DNA from: Cepaea nemoralis
Lineage: Eukaryota > Mollusca > Gastropoda > Stylommatophora > Helicidae
Direction: 5' to 3'
Length of the DNA: 64,000 nucleotides
Assembly: GCA_014155875.1 (NCBI GenBank)
Contig: JACEFZ010001410.1
Coordinates: forward strand, 1-64,000
Below are positions 1 through 11,169 of this stretch, piece by piece. The number at the start of each line of letters is the position of its first letter. Within the stretch, counting starts at the first letter, position 1. The position numbers and the translations under genes are program-made. Below the pieces are notes generated by a model. The model was not told where the DNA came from. It was given only the letters and a program-made list of their open reading frames with translations, and ran no database searches.

Positions 1-370
1 TCTAAAGTAGTTCGTAATCTTTTCTCAAGAATTTTGCAAAATATTTTCCCTGTATGACTCAATAGTGAAATGCCTCTGTATTGTGTGCAGTCTCTTTTGC
101 TGCCTTTGTTTTTTTCCAAATATTGATAATTATGGCATTTCCCCAGTCTCGTGGTGTCTTGTTCTACCCAAACGTGGTTGAATAGTCTACGTAGCCATGC
201 TGTTCCTACTTCTCTTGCTGCATTAATTAGTTCATTTGGTAATTCATCTTGTCCTGGTGATTTTTTCAATGGGGCTAATCTGATGGCTTCTATAATTTCT
301 TCTTTCAGTATGTCTGGTTCTAGTTCTTCGGTGCCATCTGTGTCGGTTTCTTGAATTCCTGAAGAAAATG
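1..370 (-). pseudogene. LINE reverse transcriptase fragment, cut by the window edge
   Basis: Read on the minus strand this encodes a degraded piece of a non-LTR retrotransposon RT: an acidic EE-IIEAI-LAP-LKK stretch, the typical S-P-G-x-D-x-(L/I)-P-N-E-(L/M)-I motif of RT finger segments, then K-G-S-K-x-D-C-x-x-YRGISLLSH-like residues near 30-90. At least one frameshift separates the two parts around 110-125. The rest of the RT would lie to the left of the window. It is a dead copy; the family resembles the endonuclease-type LINEs seen elsewhere here. Confidence 0.75.
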
Positions 371-660
371 CTGCCCCCTCCCCATCAACAAAAAGTTGCA
401 GCTGTCTCTGTAAATCTATCATCTGATCGTTAACTCCAGTGGTCCCGTGACAGGCTGGATCATTGGCGTGCAGAAGGCGGGGGGGGGGGGGGGGTGCGAC
501 GGCCCCGGGCATCCAGCTGGAAGGGGGGCATCCAATTAGGGAGAGGGGGCAGCACAGTGCAGTGGGAGGGTAGGAGGAATGAATTAGGGAAAGAACAATT
601 TAGGGACATCCAATCAAGGGGTTGGCCCCGGGCATCAAAGAACCTCTGCACGCCACTGGG
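371..660. repeat. G-rich low-complexity segment with a G16 run
   Basis: A run of 16 G lies at 479-494. It is followed by purine-rich, irregular repeats in which phrases such as ggccccgggcatcca, gggcatccaattaggg and ggacatccaatcaagggg recur at about 530 and 605. No coding potential is convincing: the small reading frames on both strands are low-complexity (poly-proline on minus). Confidence 0.6.
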
Positions 661-667
661 CTCGATT

Positions 668-930
668 CCGAGCCTGAATAATGGTGCATTGAATGGCGAA
701 ATGGGAGCTCGGTTCTATTTTGTTGGTTTTCGGAACTTGAGGTAGTGATTAACAGTGACAAGCGGGGGTATTCGTATTGCGGCGTTAGAGGTGAAATTCT
801 TGGATCACCACAAGACGAGCTACTGCAAAAGCAGTTGTCGAGACTGTGTTCATTAATTAGGAACGAGAGTCAGAGGCGCGAAGACGATCAGATGACATCG
901 TGGTTGCGACCACAAACAATGCCGACTAGC
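668..930 (+). pseudogene. 18S rRNA fragment (nuclear small-subunit rRNA pseudogene)
   Basis: The stretch carries the near-universal eukaryotic 18S core: gcctgaataatggtgca, ggttctattttgttggtttt, ggtgaaattcttggatc, gaagacgatcagat and gccgactagc occur in the right order and spacing for the middle of the molecule. Many substitutions, at positions that are invariant in functional rRNA, show it is not a working gene. Only about 260 nt are present, without the rest of 18S, ITS or 28S around it. It sits directly upstream of 28S-like modules and a LINE B 3' end, so a chimeric retrotransposed copy is plausible. Confidence 0.85.
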
Positions 931-1039
931 AACTCCAGTGGCAAAGTGAAGCGAAATGGATTATACCTTGGCTAGCAAATCCATTGCATTTAAAGTTCGA
1001 ATCATTTGCAAGGTGCCACTACATTCTTGGTCCAGGCGC

Positions 1040-1320
1040 TTGTTCTACGGCTCTCAGCTGGGGGATAAGGCTGAACGTCTCTAAATCAACATCCCCCGAA
1101 TGGAAGGGCCTGGTCGTGAGATGCTGAGCCGGCAGCATCTGCAGTCCACCTCATGAGCGTTACCAAAGGTGGAAAAAAGCGCCCCAGGGGCACACCGAGT
1201 GAGCGTTATCAAAGGTGGAAAAACGTCTCTACGGCTCTCTGCTGATGGATATGATAGAACGCCTCTAAGTTAATATCCCCCGGATGAGAGGGCCTGGCCG
1301 TGAGATGCTGAGGCGGCAGT
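1040..1320 (+). repeat. Two 28S-rRNA-3'-end-like modules
   Basis: Two related blocks, about 1049-1150 and 1228-1320, each contain a version of ctgaacgcctctaag followed by (t)aacatcccccg. This resembles the conserved 3'-terminal region of large-subunit rRNA. Both continue with ggcctgg(t/c)cgtgagatgctga and a gg(a/c)ggcag(c/t)atct phrase. A third relative is on the minus strand at about 61,560-61,830. The rRNA origin is an inference from recalled motif similarity; that the blocks form a repeat family is seen directly. Confidence 0.55.
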
Positions 1321-1329
1321 ATCTATCTA

Positions 1330-1834
1330 AATGGAATTGCTTGGCTAATGAATCCATTAGTGGAGATCTGAAGCGAAAGCTTGCTGTATGTACGTCATCT
1401 GCATACAGGTCCCTCTTGGTCTTTGGAGGATCAGCCTGTTGTGAACTGGAGGCTCAATATATGGAAGTGGGGTTAAGCAGGTATGTGCAGGACGTGACGA
1501 TTCCTGGGTGAGCCCAATAACAGAGCGCTATGTGTCGGCTCTGCAATTATGGAAGCCTCCTTGGATGGCGAGGAATGCCCTTGTTCTGCCCCTGCCTTCC
1601 CTTGAGGATTTACCGTGATGTCTTTGACCGTTCTAATTGACCAGCTGGGATGTGGACGGCAGCACAACAAAGAGAGTCAAAAGTTCTTCGAAACATCCGG
1701 GAAGGCTAACCCGGTCTAAAAACGCCGACAGAAGTTGCATGTGTTGGCCTAAGGACACAAATAAACTTAGCACAACGCAAATTAAATTTGAAAAAAAAAA
1801 AAAAAAAAACTCCGGATGAACGCAGAAGAAAGCA
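1330..1834 (+). mobile_element. LINE B 3' end (5'-truncated copy)
   Basis: Close relative of 21,480-22,003 (plus), 44,284-44,440, 50,534-51,060 and 60,945-61,470 (minus). Shared landmarks in order are ggatatgtgcaggacgtgacgattcc, the cggctctgca-tatggaagcctccttgga block, tgcccctgccttcccttga, and ccgggaaggctaaccc. The copy ends with an A-run and actccggatgaacgcagaagaa, the family's terminal signature ahead of a GAA tail. No ORF of note remains; this is 3' untranslated sequence. Confidence 0.75.
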
Positions 1835-2022
1835 GATTCAGAGCCGTATCATTCAGTTCACGAATGCATATTTTCGGAGACTCCCGGGGTCGCCGCTGAA
1901 GCTACGGAGTTCATGCTTTGTGCGACACTTTCGGAAGTTCGCTGCAGAAAGAGACTGAGCCATGTGGGATTAAATCCCGGTGCAATGAAGTCGATCATGC
2001 CATGCCAATTTTTTTTTTTTTT
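1835..2022 (+). repeat. SINE core and tail, head missing
   Basis: Shares a core of about 140 bp with 45,660-45,815 (plus) and 7,030-7,140 (minus): gctacggagttc-tgctttgtgcgac, gcagaaagaga-tgagccatgtggga, then cccggtgcaatgaagtcga. It ends in a T-run at about 2009-2022. At 45,583 the same core follows a tRNA-like head; here the head is absent or degraded and the copy abuts the LINE B tail. Confidence 0.7.
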
Positions 2023-2029
2023 TAAATTT

Positions 2030-3250
2030 TAATATTTAGTAGTACGCGTGTGTAGGCTACGCTTGTGTTAAAAACGAGATGAAGCCCCCCCCCAAAAAAA
2101 AAATGGAAGATGGCTTGTAGAGATTAGAACAAGAATAGATGTGAAAAAAAATTGCCTTTTACAAAATGATAAATCTTGCTCGAAGCTGTCAGTTACAATT
2201 AAAGGGAGTGGAAAAGTAAAAGAGAAGATTTAAGGTCATATCAAACATTTTAGTGTCACCTTTTGACATATTTATGTTATATTTTGTCATCTCTACAAGT
2301 CTTAAATGTCTGCATTATTGCAAAGTTTCAATTCCTAAAGGTCGTTGAGATAGTAATCAGTTATTATATAAGAAATTTAATCTGCTTAGGCTAATATGAG
2401 AATGAAACACACATACACTTATTCGGCTTGTTTCTATTTACGTTTGGCTTTAAAATCAAAATGTAACCTGCTAACACCGCTCGATATGTCATAAACAGGG
2501 CCCTAGAACATGTATTACTAACATGTATTCACTAACCCTAATCCTAACCCTAACTTAATACATTATTCCATATTGACGTGGATAGGCCTTAGGTTCATAC
2601 CAGAATGTGATCGGCGTTGCCAGTTGTGGGTTGTGCTCAATATTTAAATTTCAAATCCCGAAACAACGACATAATCAATTAATACATTATACTGGCCCCC
2701 AACGATATGCCAGTTTGTACTGTTCTCTAATATAGAAGATATATAGACGTCACGTGACCAGAACCGTTTGCGAATAAACACTTAGGTCATAAATCGAAGT
2801 CCACTGCAGCCTGCCCAAGTGTAAACAAAACCACGTGAACCTCTGTGTTCGCCTGCTTTCGCTATTCTCATATAAACTCTCATATTCTTATATTTTAATG
2901 AGTGTTTTTGGATTGTTCTAGGTATGTATATATTTCACTTAGGTAGTCCTATCACGATTTTAAATTTGAGTATAATTTAGTACTGTAATGAGACGGCCAC
3001 AGAAGATAGGCCTTGAACTTGAAATTCAAAATCTAATGAATGGTACCTCAATGTCACTCAATGATGCCTGGTATGTCACTTCTAAGTGAAGATATTCACA
3101 TTTTTTGTGAAGGTGAGACGAGTTGCGATTTCTCATGCTATTCACCTGTAATTAGAACTCTCCAGTGTGTCCGATTACCTTCACCAGCGGGTGTGTGTGT
3201 CTGTTCGTGCGAGACGGTCCCAAACAACGGTCATATGAAAACTGACTTCA
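2030..3250. other. AT-rich non-coding DNA
   Basis: I see no gene here. The stretch is AT-rich with scattered short repeats and no long reading frames. The only notable structure is a short telomere-like run, listed separately. Confidence 0.6.
2534..2556 (+). repeat. Short telomere-like run (CCCTAA-type)
   Basis: ctaaccctaatcctaaccc followed by taac gives about three and a half CCCTAA units, one with a C-for-C/T change. A reciprocal TTAGGG run, agggttagggttag, is at 3,528-3,541 on the same strand. Too short to be telomeric. Confidence 0.6.
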
Positions 3251-3370
3251 AAAATAGGAAGAGTTTATAATACATAGCTGAATTATGAATAAAATAAACG
3301 GATACTTTATACATAGCTGAAGTATGAGTAAAGGGATACTTTATACATAGTTGAAGTATGACTGTTTACA
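3250..3370 (+). repeat. Short tandem repeat of about 40 bp
   Basis: Three imperfect copies of a unit containing atacatagctgaa-tatgaataaa-ggatacttt. A single further relative (ctatgaataaagggataattt) lies at about 3,680. Confidence 0.6.
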
Positions 3371-4247
3371 TATAAAGAATAATTTTCCAGTCAGATTGGT
3401 ATCCCCAATATAAATAAGTGTGTATGATCATAATCATAGTTCCTAATATTTGTTTATTAAAAAGATGCCTTAACCCAATTAATTCCTGAAGAATTAAAAA
3501 AAAAAAAAACAGTGTCCGGCAGGTAATAGGGTTAGGGTTAGCGGAGACACCACTGTGCTACTGAGGATACGATTTTGAATCAAAGAAAATATATAACATA
3601 GCCACGCTCATGTCCCGATGACGTCACATACGTTAAGTCACGTTACTTAGCAAATCACGTGACCAGCCGGGAAAGTTCCGCTATGAATAAAGGGATAATT
3701 TATTCATAGCCAGGGTATGAATAGTCACTTCGTCAAAAATATGTTCCATCATGTTAAATGATTACAAAATAGTACAAGTATACAAATAAATTATTAATCT
3801 TTAAAATTGTGTTCACTTTAACTTTAGCAGTTCAAGTTGCACGTTTTGAGTGTAACAAAGTGTAGCACAATTGATGTGCGTGGCTGTCATGACCCGTGGG
3901 TTTCCAATTCACAAAGTCACATCTTCGCAGAAAATCTGTTTTTCAACCACAATTCGAGCAAGTTTAGTGATGAAACTTTGCTGATTCAGGGGCAATATTT
4001 TATATCGCAATTAAAATTTACATTAAACAAAGACATCTATTGGATCCATCGATTCCGATACGCGATCATTCCGATGCCTCTGTGGGATGCCCTCCCCGGC
4101 AGTCGGCAGCTCGCACATATCCATAGAGCACACTTTATTCACAAACTTCCTGTTTCTTAGTTCTATATACTATTTTAGTTCGTAATGTTTAATAGTTTCT
4201 ATTACATCACCTAATAATTTTATGAAAAATTATTTTTTAAAAATATA

Positions 4248-4321
4248 TACCCAACCGGGAACAGAACCCCGGTCTCCCGCGTGACAGGCGAAATGCTTAC
4301 GACTATGCTAGCAAGGACACG
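4248..4321 (-). pseudogene. tRNA-Asp-like sequence (SINE head or tRNA pseudogene)
   Basis: On the minus strand the anticodon arm reads cgcctgtcacgcg, with anticodon GTC, followed by gggagaccggggttc, the classical tRNA-Asp T-arm. The A-box region (tagcatagtcgtaagc) is recognisable. The 3' acceptor strand does not pair with the 5' one and the T-loop is altered (ttctgtt), so it is not a functional tRNA. A diverged relative in the same repeat context is at 9,636-9,706. Confidence 0.7.
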
Positions 4322-4786
4322 ATTGTTCCACAAAGATTTTTATATAGTTAAGCCACCATTTTGGGTTTCATGATCGTAACACCTAAAGCAAGTTTAGCGT
4401 GAAACTTTCCACATTTCTGAAAAATTTGATGCAGAATTCGAAGATCCATCTACGAATTGATGGTTTTCTATTGAAAGCGACAGAAAAGAAAATTAGTTAC
4501 GGTTCAGTGTGCCATTTCCATTTTTCTCCGCGTGCGAGGTTGGTTTCAACCAAACGGGTCATAGACAGATTATGAAAACTGACTTCTAATTTAACTTTTT
4601 AAACTTTTAATTTGACTTTAAATTTAACTTAAATATGTTCCATCATGTTAATTGATTAAAAAATAGAACAAGTATACAAATAAATTATTATTAATCTTTA
4701 CACTTGTGTTCTCTTTAACTTTAGTGGGTCAAATTGCACATTTTATGTGTTGAAAAGTGAAAGTGTACATTCTATGCCGATCGGTA

Positions 4787-4798
4787 TGCGCATGCGCA
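4787..4798. promoter_or_regulatory. NRF-1-type palindrome
   Basis: tgcgcatgcgca is a perfect 12-bp palindrome equal to the canonical NRF-1 binding site of metazoans. It stands alone, within a repeat unit, with no gene next to it. Function is unproven. Confidence 0.3.
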
Positions 4799-5137
4799 GT
4801 CGCCATGGCACATGGCCTTGCGTTTCCCCATTCACAAAGACACGCTTCGCAGAAAATGTTGTTTTTCATTCACATATCAAGCTATCACAGCGATGAAACT
4901 TTCTAGATATATTTAAAATTGTATGCAGAGTTCATCAATACATCTATAATTGACTAAATTCTAATAACGCCAGAATAGTGTTACAAAGTGCACATGCCAG
5001 TTCTATCGATATGCGCAAAGAACGAAAACACATCTTTGCAGAAAATGTTGTTTTTCACCCACATATCAAGCTATCACAACGATGAAACTTTCCAGATATA
5101 TTTAAAATTGTATGCAGAATTCAAGAATACATATATA

Positions 5138-5262
5138 AAAACTGTCATTTACTGCCAATATAGTACCTTGCGGTGTATGGCAGAGGGGTCTTTGAGCCTG
5201 AGGAATAAAGGCTGCCTGGCTAGTGCAGTCGCCGCGAACTGTGCAGGTTAGGATTTTCTTTT
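5138..5262 (-). mobile_element. 5'-truncated SINE with target duplication
   Basis: Matches the 3' half of the complete SINE at 22,726-22,946 (actgtcatttactgccaata through gcaggttaggattttctttt on the plus strand) but lacks the tRNA-like head. It is flanked by 13-bp direct repeats gaatacatatata at 5,125-5,137 and 5,263-5,275, so it entered the genome already truncated. The interrupted host repeat resumes with attgattaaattcta, as in the uninterrupted relative at about 4,940. Confidence 0.8.
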
Positions 5263-5942
5263 GAATACATATATAATTGATTAAATTCTATGAACAACGC
5301 CAAAAAAAAAAAAAATTAATTACGGTAAGTATGAAATATATTCTTATTTATATAAAAGGTCACGATGATTTCAACCAACCGCTGTGCACGGAATATTAGG
5401 CACACCTTTCCAGGAAAACCCAGGATGACGTGTGTTGTCACGTTATATTTGAATGAATGAATGACGTCAAAATAATGCATGGTAAATTATATAGCATTTT
5501 CCGGGACAAGATTTTCCTTGGCGAAACGACTCCGTACATGATTTTCGTTTTAACTTCGGATAATGGCACAATGGAGCAAGCTACTAGTTATCTTATATGG
5601 TTAAAATAATATTTACCAATAGGAAACAGCTTCTCACATATCATAAAACTGGAATAGTAGTAGTAGTATACTATTACTAGCAATTCTGGTCAATATTTAC
5701 AAATTGGGTTTTTACTTATGAAATCATACCAGTTAGATACAGCTTGACAAGACGAATCCAACGGTATCTCAATGAAGAGTGTACTTTAATTCTAAGCGGA
5801 GTTATGAATGTTTTGGTGACGTAATTTAATATCAGGAAGTGTAATGATGACCTAAAAGATAAGGGAGATTTTATTGCGGCCCATTAAATTGGAAGCTGAT
5901 AAATTCTGCCCTCTATTACTGTGGCGTGTTTATTTTTAAATC

Positions 5943-6520
5943 ATTGCGTCCGGGGCGGCGAGGCCTAACTTGACGTATTATTTAATTTTTGATAGGATAT
6001 GCAATGACCTAATTAACAATTTAAAATGGCAGCCAATTGTGTATTATTTGCCTTCTATTACTGTGGCTTGATTAGTTTTAAACAGACAACGTAGTGCCAT
6101 ATATCATTGCGTCCGGGGCGGCGAGGCCTAACTTGACGTATTATTTAATTTTTGATAGGATATGCAATGACCTAATTAACAATTTAAAATGGCAGCCAAT
6201 TGTGTATTATTTGCCTTCTATTACTGTGGCTTGATTAGTTTTAAACAGACAACGTAGTGCCATATATCATTGCGTCCGGGGCGGCGAGGCCTAACTTGAC
6301 GTATGATTTATTTTTCGATGGGATATGCCGTGACCTAACTAACAATTTAAAATGGCCGCCAATTGTGTATTATTTGCCTTCTATTAGTGTGGCTTGATTA
6401 GTTTTAAACGGACAATGTAGTGCCATATATCATTGCGTCTGGGGCGGCGAGGCCTAACTTGACGTAGTATTTATTTTTTGATAGGATATGCCATGACCTA
6501 ATTAACAATTAATGATCCTC
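5943..6520 (+). repeat. 163-bp tandem repeat, left arm
   Basis: The phrase attgcgtccggggcggcgag begins at 5,943, 6,106, 6,269 and (one change) 6,432, a period of exactly 163 bp. Each unit continues with gcctaacttgacgta, gataggatatgc-atgacctaa, a taacaatttaaaatgg block and ctattactgtggcttg. The second and third units are nearly identical, so the expansion is recent. Confidence 0.9.
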
Positions 6521-7029
6521 CCTCCCCAAAAATTAAAATGTACTTAGATTTCCTTGATCTGTTCACTATACACTGCATTAGCTTTCTTTTGTTGATAAAA
6601 TTTCCTGCGATATATTAGTTAGTCTTTCCTTTTGAGCCCAAGGCGGCACATAGGGCAGAAGTCCCCGTTTTCTTTTCCCTATCGGTGTCCATATGAGGGC
6701 CTGCAATATATATAGAATAAGTTAATTAAACATTCTGCAGTATTTTATTTAAATTCAATTATTTAATTTTGTGTACAGCTATGCTAAAGACACCCCCCCC
6801 CCCCCAATCCCCTGTTACAGGTGTATAATATAATTTAGTATTAGGATCCAGAACCCCAAAGACCGAGATCTGTAGAGAGCCATGAACGCCTACGCCCGCC
6901 GGCACTTGATGATGATTATTAGTATTAGCATATATAGAGAATATTTTAAAATGGGGTTTGTACTTATGTTTTGGTAACAGGAAAGTAAAGGTCACATTGC
7001 TCTTTTGATAGAATGTCGAGAGGATTGAG

Positions 7030-7140
7030 AGGATCAACTTCATTGCACCAGGTTTTACCCCATATGGCTCGGTCTCTTTCCGCACGGCGGCCTCCCGAAA
7101 GCATCGTACAAAGCACGAGAGTCAGAGTCTCTGACAAAGA
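7030..7140 (-). repeat. SINE core, minus strand
   Basis: Diverged copy of the core at 1,870-2,005 and 45,690-45,795: on minus, cgtgctttgtacgatgcttt, cggaaagagaccgagccat and cctggtgcaatgaagttga. The head is not recognisable. It interrupts the left arm of the large inverted repeat. Confidence 0.65.
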
Positions 7141-8617
7141 TGCATTTGACTTTTAAGACTTTTCGATAGGATGTGCTGTGACCTAATTAATAGTTTAAAA
7201 TAGCTGCCCATTTATATTAATTAAATGTCATGTGAAATGTTCGTCGTTAGTGAAAGAACAATTCATGAAAATGTACTCATAGTGTCTTAATGTACCAACT
7301 GCATTGCGACAGCTTTCTTTTGTTGATTAAATATCATGCATTGATCTACGTAAATAAGTTTGCAACTGTTGCATAAATTAAGCAGTAGATAATTAATTAT
7401 TAAAATATTAAATTAAAAAACAAAAATAAGTAAATAAAATATTCGCTAATAATGATTTTCTACTTCTGCTCAATAATTACACTGTTCTGTATCTAGAAGT
7501 GAGCAATTAATAATTAAATACTAACTTTAAAAAAAAACCATAACTTATTTCACAGTATGTTATTTAAATTTAAATAATTAAGTACTGGTGCTCTGCTAAG
7601 AAATAAGTTAAATACTCCTTACACTTGCAAGTCACAGGTTAACAGAGACGGGTCTGAAAACTGGCTTTCAAAATTATTTTCAGTCATGTCAAATGCTGAA
7701 ATATTATACAAGTACACAGATACATTACTGCTATAAATGACACTTGTATTCTGTTTAATTTTAGTAGTTAAATTACCAGTTCTAATTATAAATAAATAGT
7801 TTCGCTAAAGTTTAGTACTATCGTATTGTATGGGCGCCGCCATCTTGAATTTTGTGTTATGACGGCCATGTCACTAAATATTTTTTCCTGAACTCCAGCA
7901 AACACCAGCTGTGTCGAAAATCTTCACATTTATGTAAAATTGGACGAGGGATTCAATAATGCAATAAAAAGTTTAGACTTCTTTAAGCTACACGAGTTAT
8001 AAGACATATTAGCTTACTATTCGTGAATAGACTCGAAGAAATTCCAGAAACAAACACTTTGTCGGCCTCAAACGTTTGGCTTATAACAGGTCCAATATTG
8101 CAGAGATCAGAGTAGATTCCCCTTTCGTCGTACCACGCTGCTTTTGAATAATTAAATTTTTGCAAGACATGGTATCAACTGGAAGTCAATCGTTGGTCTC
8201 AAGAAATAGCGCGTAAAATCAAGATCGAGTTACCCCACCCCGACGGGAAAGTTTGATAATTCTGACATTGCTACTATTACTAATAGGATTAGTTAGCAGG
8301 GTCGATCGTGATTTTAAAATTGAGTATTTGCAAATGCGACCACCACAGGTAAATAGGCCTTGAAAAACAAAATCTAATGGTACCTCAATGATGCCCGTAT
8401 GTCAATTTTTAGTGAAGATATTCACAATTTTGTGAAGATGAAACAGAAACGATTTTCTCATATTCCTCATACGTTATTGGAACTCTTCAGCATGTCTTAT
8501 TTTTTCAGCTTCCGGCCAGCCCGAGTTTGTATCAAACTGGTTATTACAGATACGCAACGCAATCCAACATCATCGATATTTTCCATCATGTTAAATGATA
8601 AATAAATGGGAGACTTT

Positions 8618-8673
8618 ATTACCAAATGTTTGGTAATAATGAGAGATTTTATTACCAAACATTTGGTAGTAAT
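8618..8673. repeat. Two adjacent near-palindromes
   Basis: attaccaaatgtttggtaat (8,618-8,637) is a near-perfect palindrome, followed 13 bp later by attaccaaacatttggtag. A weaker relative, tacgaaacgtttggtaataa, is at about 9,800. They could be hairpins or a repeated protein-binding site. Confidence 0.5.
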
Positions 8674-9009
8674 TCCGTACAATATTCCCAAACGGCTGGT
8701 CACGGGACTTTTACTACCGCCGTCTGCTAGCCTGCCTTTTGTTTTCAAGCTCTTTTTGAACTACATACATTAGTTTATTCCATTAAACTTTAATGTTCAT
8801 ATCTCAGTTAATGCCTTGATACGTTACTTACTTCTTAACGTTGAATTTGCGTACGCATGAGATGGAAGTAAGCCTGTAGATGACACTGCAACATTTGTTT
8901 TTATGAACTCCAAAGTGAGGGTTCAAAGGTGAACAAAGTTCACACCGAGTTAAATTTACATAGCACGTGAAAATAATTGTTTGTTGAGTACTCTTCTTTT
9001 TTAGGACAT

Positions 9010-9560
9010 TGCAGTCAACACCAGCATTTTTCACCTGCTGTTGCTGTTGCGGCAAGTTTTACGTTGAGTAGTTTGCCATTGCTTTCTGAACGACCGGCTC
9101 ACATACCTCTGTAAGTAACCAGCGCGACGCAATCCGCTGCCAATCTCGCCCAGGTATTTACTTCTCGGTCTTTCCCTTGGTCTGTTCCCTTCGATCTTAC
9201 CAGTTGTCACCAAGTTCTCCAATTCATTTCTTCTCATAACATGCCCAAAAAATTTTGACTGTCTACGTCTAATGTCTATAACCAGTTTACGATCTGCATT
9301 TGTTTCTTGAAGGACTTGTTCATTGGTTTTTTATCTGTTCATGGTATTCTTTGCATTTTCTTCAGAAACCACATTTCTAAAGCCATCAGATGTTTTTCAG
9401 CTTGACTGCTCATTGTCCAAGTTTTACATCCATATAAAAGTACAGGTTCTATGTAGCACTTCAACACTCTTTCTCGTTTCAATTGATATCTTTTTATTGG
9501 TCAGTATGTTTTTCATCTTGCTAAAGGCTACTTTTGCCATGTCAATTCTTGTTCGAGTTT
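9010..9560 (-). pseudogene. LINE E 3' end: C-terminal RT-ORF remnant and tail
   Basis: Minus-strand reading shows the C-terminal region of an endonuclease-type LINE polyprotein in broken frames: a Y-x-x-P-V-L-L-Y-G-x-x-T-W-like segment near 9,440, then M-R-R-N-E-L-E-N-L-V-T-T-G-K-I-E-G and R-P-R-x-K-Y-L from 9,237 down, ending about 9,060. The following 3' tail, ccattgctttctgaacgacc when read on plus, is shared with 22,655-23,020, 48,530-48,910 and 62,217-62,440. Non-functional. Confidence 0.75.
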
Positions 9561-9635
9561 CTCAGTTCTATATTGTAGTTCATAATGTTAAATATTTTGT
9601 TTATTTGTACATTTAAAAAAAAAAATTGCAAGCAG

Positions 9636-9706
9636 AGAGACGAACCCTAGTCTCCACCGTAGTAGGCCTAAACACTAACCACTACACCACCGAGGACACA
9701 ATAATA
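9636..9706 (-). pseudogene. tRNA-like SINE head
   Basis: On minus: tcctcggtggtgtagtggtta (A-box-like), an anticodon-arm region around ggcctactacgg, and agggttcgtctc (B-box-like). The surrounding sequence, gttcataatgttaaata and an A/T-run, matches the context of the 4,248-4,321 copy. So both belong to one interspersed family with a tRNA-derived part. Confidence 0.6.
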
Positions 9707-11169
9707 TTTCCATAAACATTAATAATGTAGTCAAACCTAAGTCACGTGACCGCGAATAATCACGTGACTAGCCGTTTGGGAATAATGAGAGATGTTGTTA
9801 CGAAACGTTTGGTAATAATCACTTCGTAAATAAATAGTACAAGTATACAAATAAATTATTAATAATCTTTAAACGTGTATTCTCTTTAATTTTAATAGTT
9901 CAAATTGTAGGATGTTAGCTGGTTCCGATCGATATTCATGTCGGCCGCCATCTTTGCTTTCCATGAACAAAGACGGAACTCGTGAGTGGAAATAATGTTT
10001 TTTCTACCGCCATAATTGACCATAATCAATGAAAATTTCCACATAAGAGTAAAAATGGGTGCAGAATTCGAATATACATCTAAAAATATTGTACAATTAA
10101 GTACACATGCTTTAAAAAATAAAATTACTTACTTTACAACAAATAATTAATTGTATTAATAGCAATGTCAGAATTATCGAACTTTGCCCACGGGGTGGGG
10201 AAACTTGATCTTGATTTTGCGCGCTATTCCCTGAGACCACCGATTCACTTCCGGTTGTTACCATGTCCGGCTAAATTTGATTTATTTGAAAGCAGCATGG
10301 TACGACAAAAGGGAATCTACTCTGATATTTGCAGTATAGGTCCTTCTACTAACTGTCAAAAGTTTGAGGCCGAGACACTTTTTTCTTGAATTTTTTTGAG
10401 TCTCTTCATGAATAGTAAGCTAATTTGTCTTATAACTCCTGAAGTAAAAAGTAGATTTAACATTTTATTGCATTTTTTAATCCCTCGTTCAATTTTACAT
10501 ATATGTGAAGAGTTTCAACATTGCTGGTGTTTGCTAGCATTCAGGAAAAAATATTTAGTGACATGGCCATCATAAACACAAAATTCAAGATTGCGGCGCC
10601 CATCCCTACAATAAACTATAGTGGACCTGTATTTATTTATAATTAGAACTGGTAATTTAGCTAATGAAATTAAACTGAATACAAGTGTCATTTATAGCAA
10701 TAATTTATCTGTGTAATTGATAGTTGTTCACCATTTGATATGACTGAAAATAATTTTGAAAGCAATTTGTCAGACATGTATATAGTTTATATATTAGTAA
10801 TAATATTAATATAATACTAAATTATATTATACACCTGTAACAGGGGATTTGGTGGTGGGTGGGGGGGGGGACTTTTTAGCAGCATAGCTGTACACAATAT
10901 TAAATAATTGAATTTAAATACAATACTGTGAAACAAGTTATGTTTGATTTTTATAAATCCTCACCTATTTTAACTTTCGCTTTTGCATGTTTCATGTTTA
11001 GTTTTACATTATAATAGCATCTGTTGGAAACATTTTTACCTAATTCCCACAATGGAATTAGAATAAATTGTACTTTTTGACAATCACGGCCACATTGCCT
11101 GAGCATTTAAAATTACATGTTGCACAGATATGAAATTAATTCAAGTAACATACTTTGCCATGAATATAA

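Larger units (their letters stand above)
3720..5340 (+). repeat. Cluster of related AT-rich repeat units
   Basis: Units share the order: gttccatcatgttaa-tgatta, caagtatacaaataaattatt, aatctttaaa-ttgtgttc-ctttaactttag, cgcagaaaatgttgtttttca, gcgatgaaactt and tgcagaattc-aatacat. Copies start near 3,740, 4,630 and 4,985, and further relatives lie near 7,640-7,950, 8,560 and 9,830-10,090. The small reading frames inside are not conserved between copies, so I do not call genes. Confidence 0.6.

Noticed and set aside
668..930. Functional rDNA unit
   Set aside because: Only about 260 nt of 18S, with changes at invariant positions and no flanking rDNA.
4248..4321. Functional tRNA-Asp gene
   Set aside because: The acceptor strands do not pair and the T-loop is altered; a SINE head or pseudogene fits better.
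3837..5251. Two reading frames of 87-107 codons in the AT-rich repeat cluster
   Set aside because: They lie in repeat units and are not preserved between copies; one runs into a SINE fragment.
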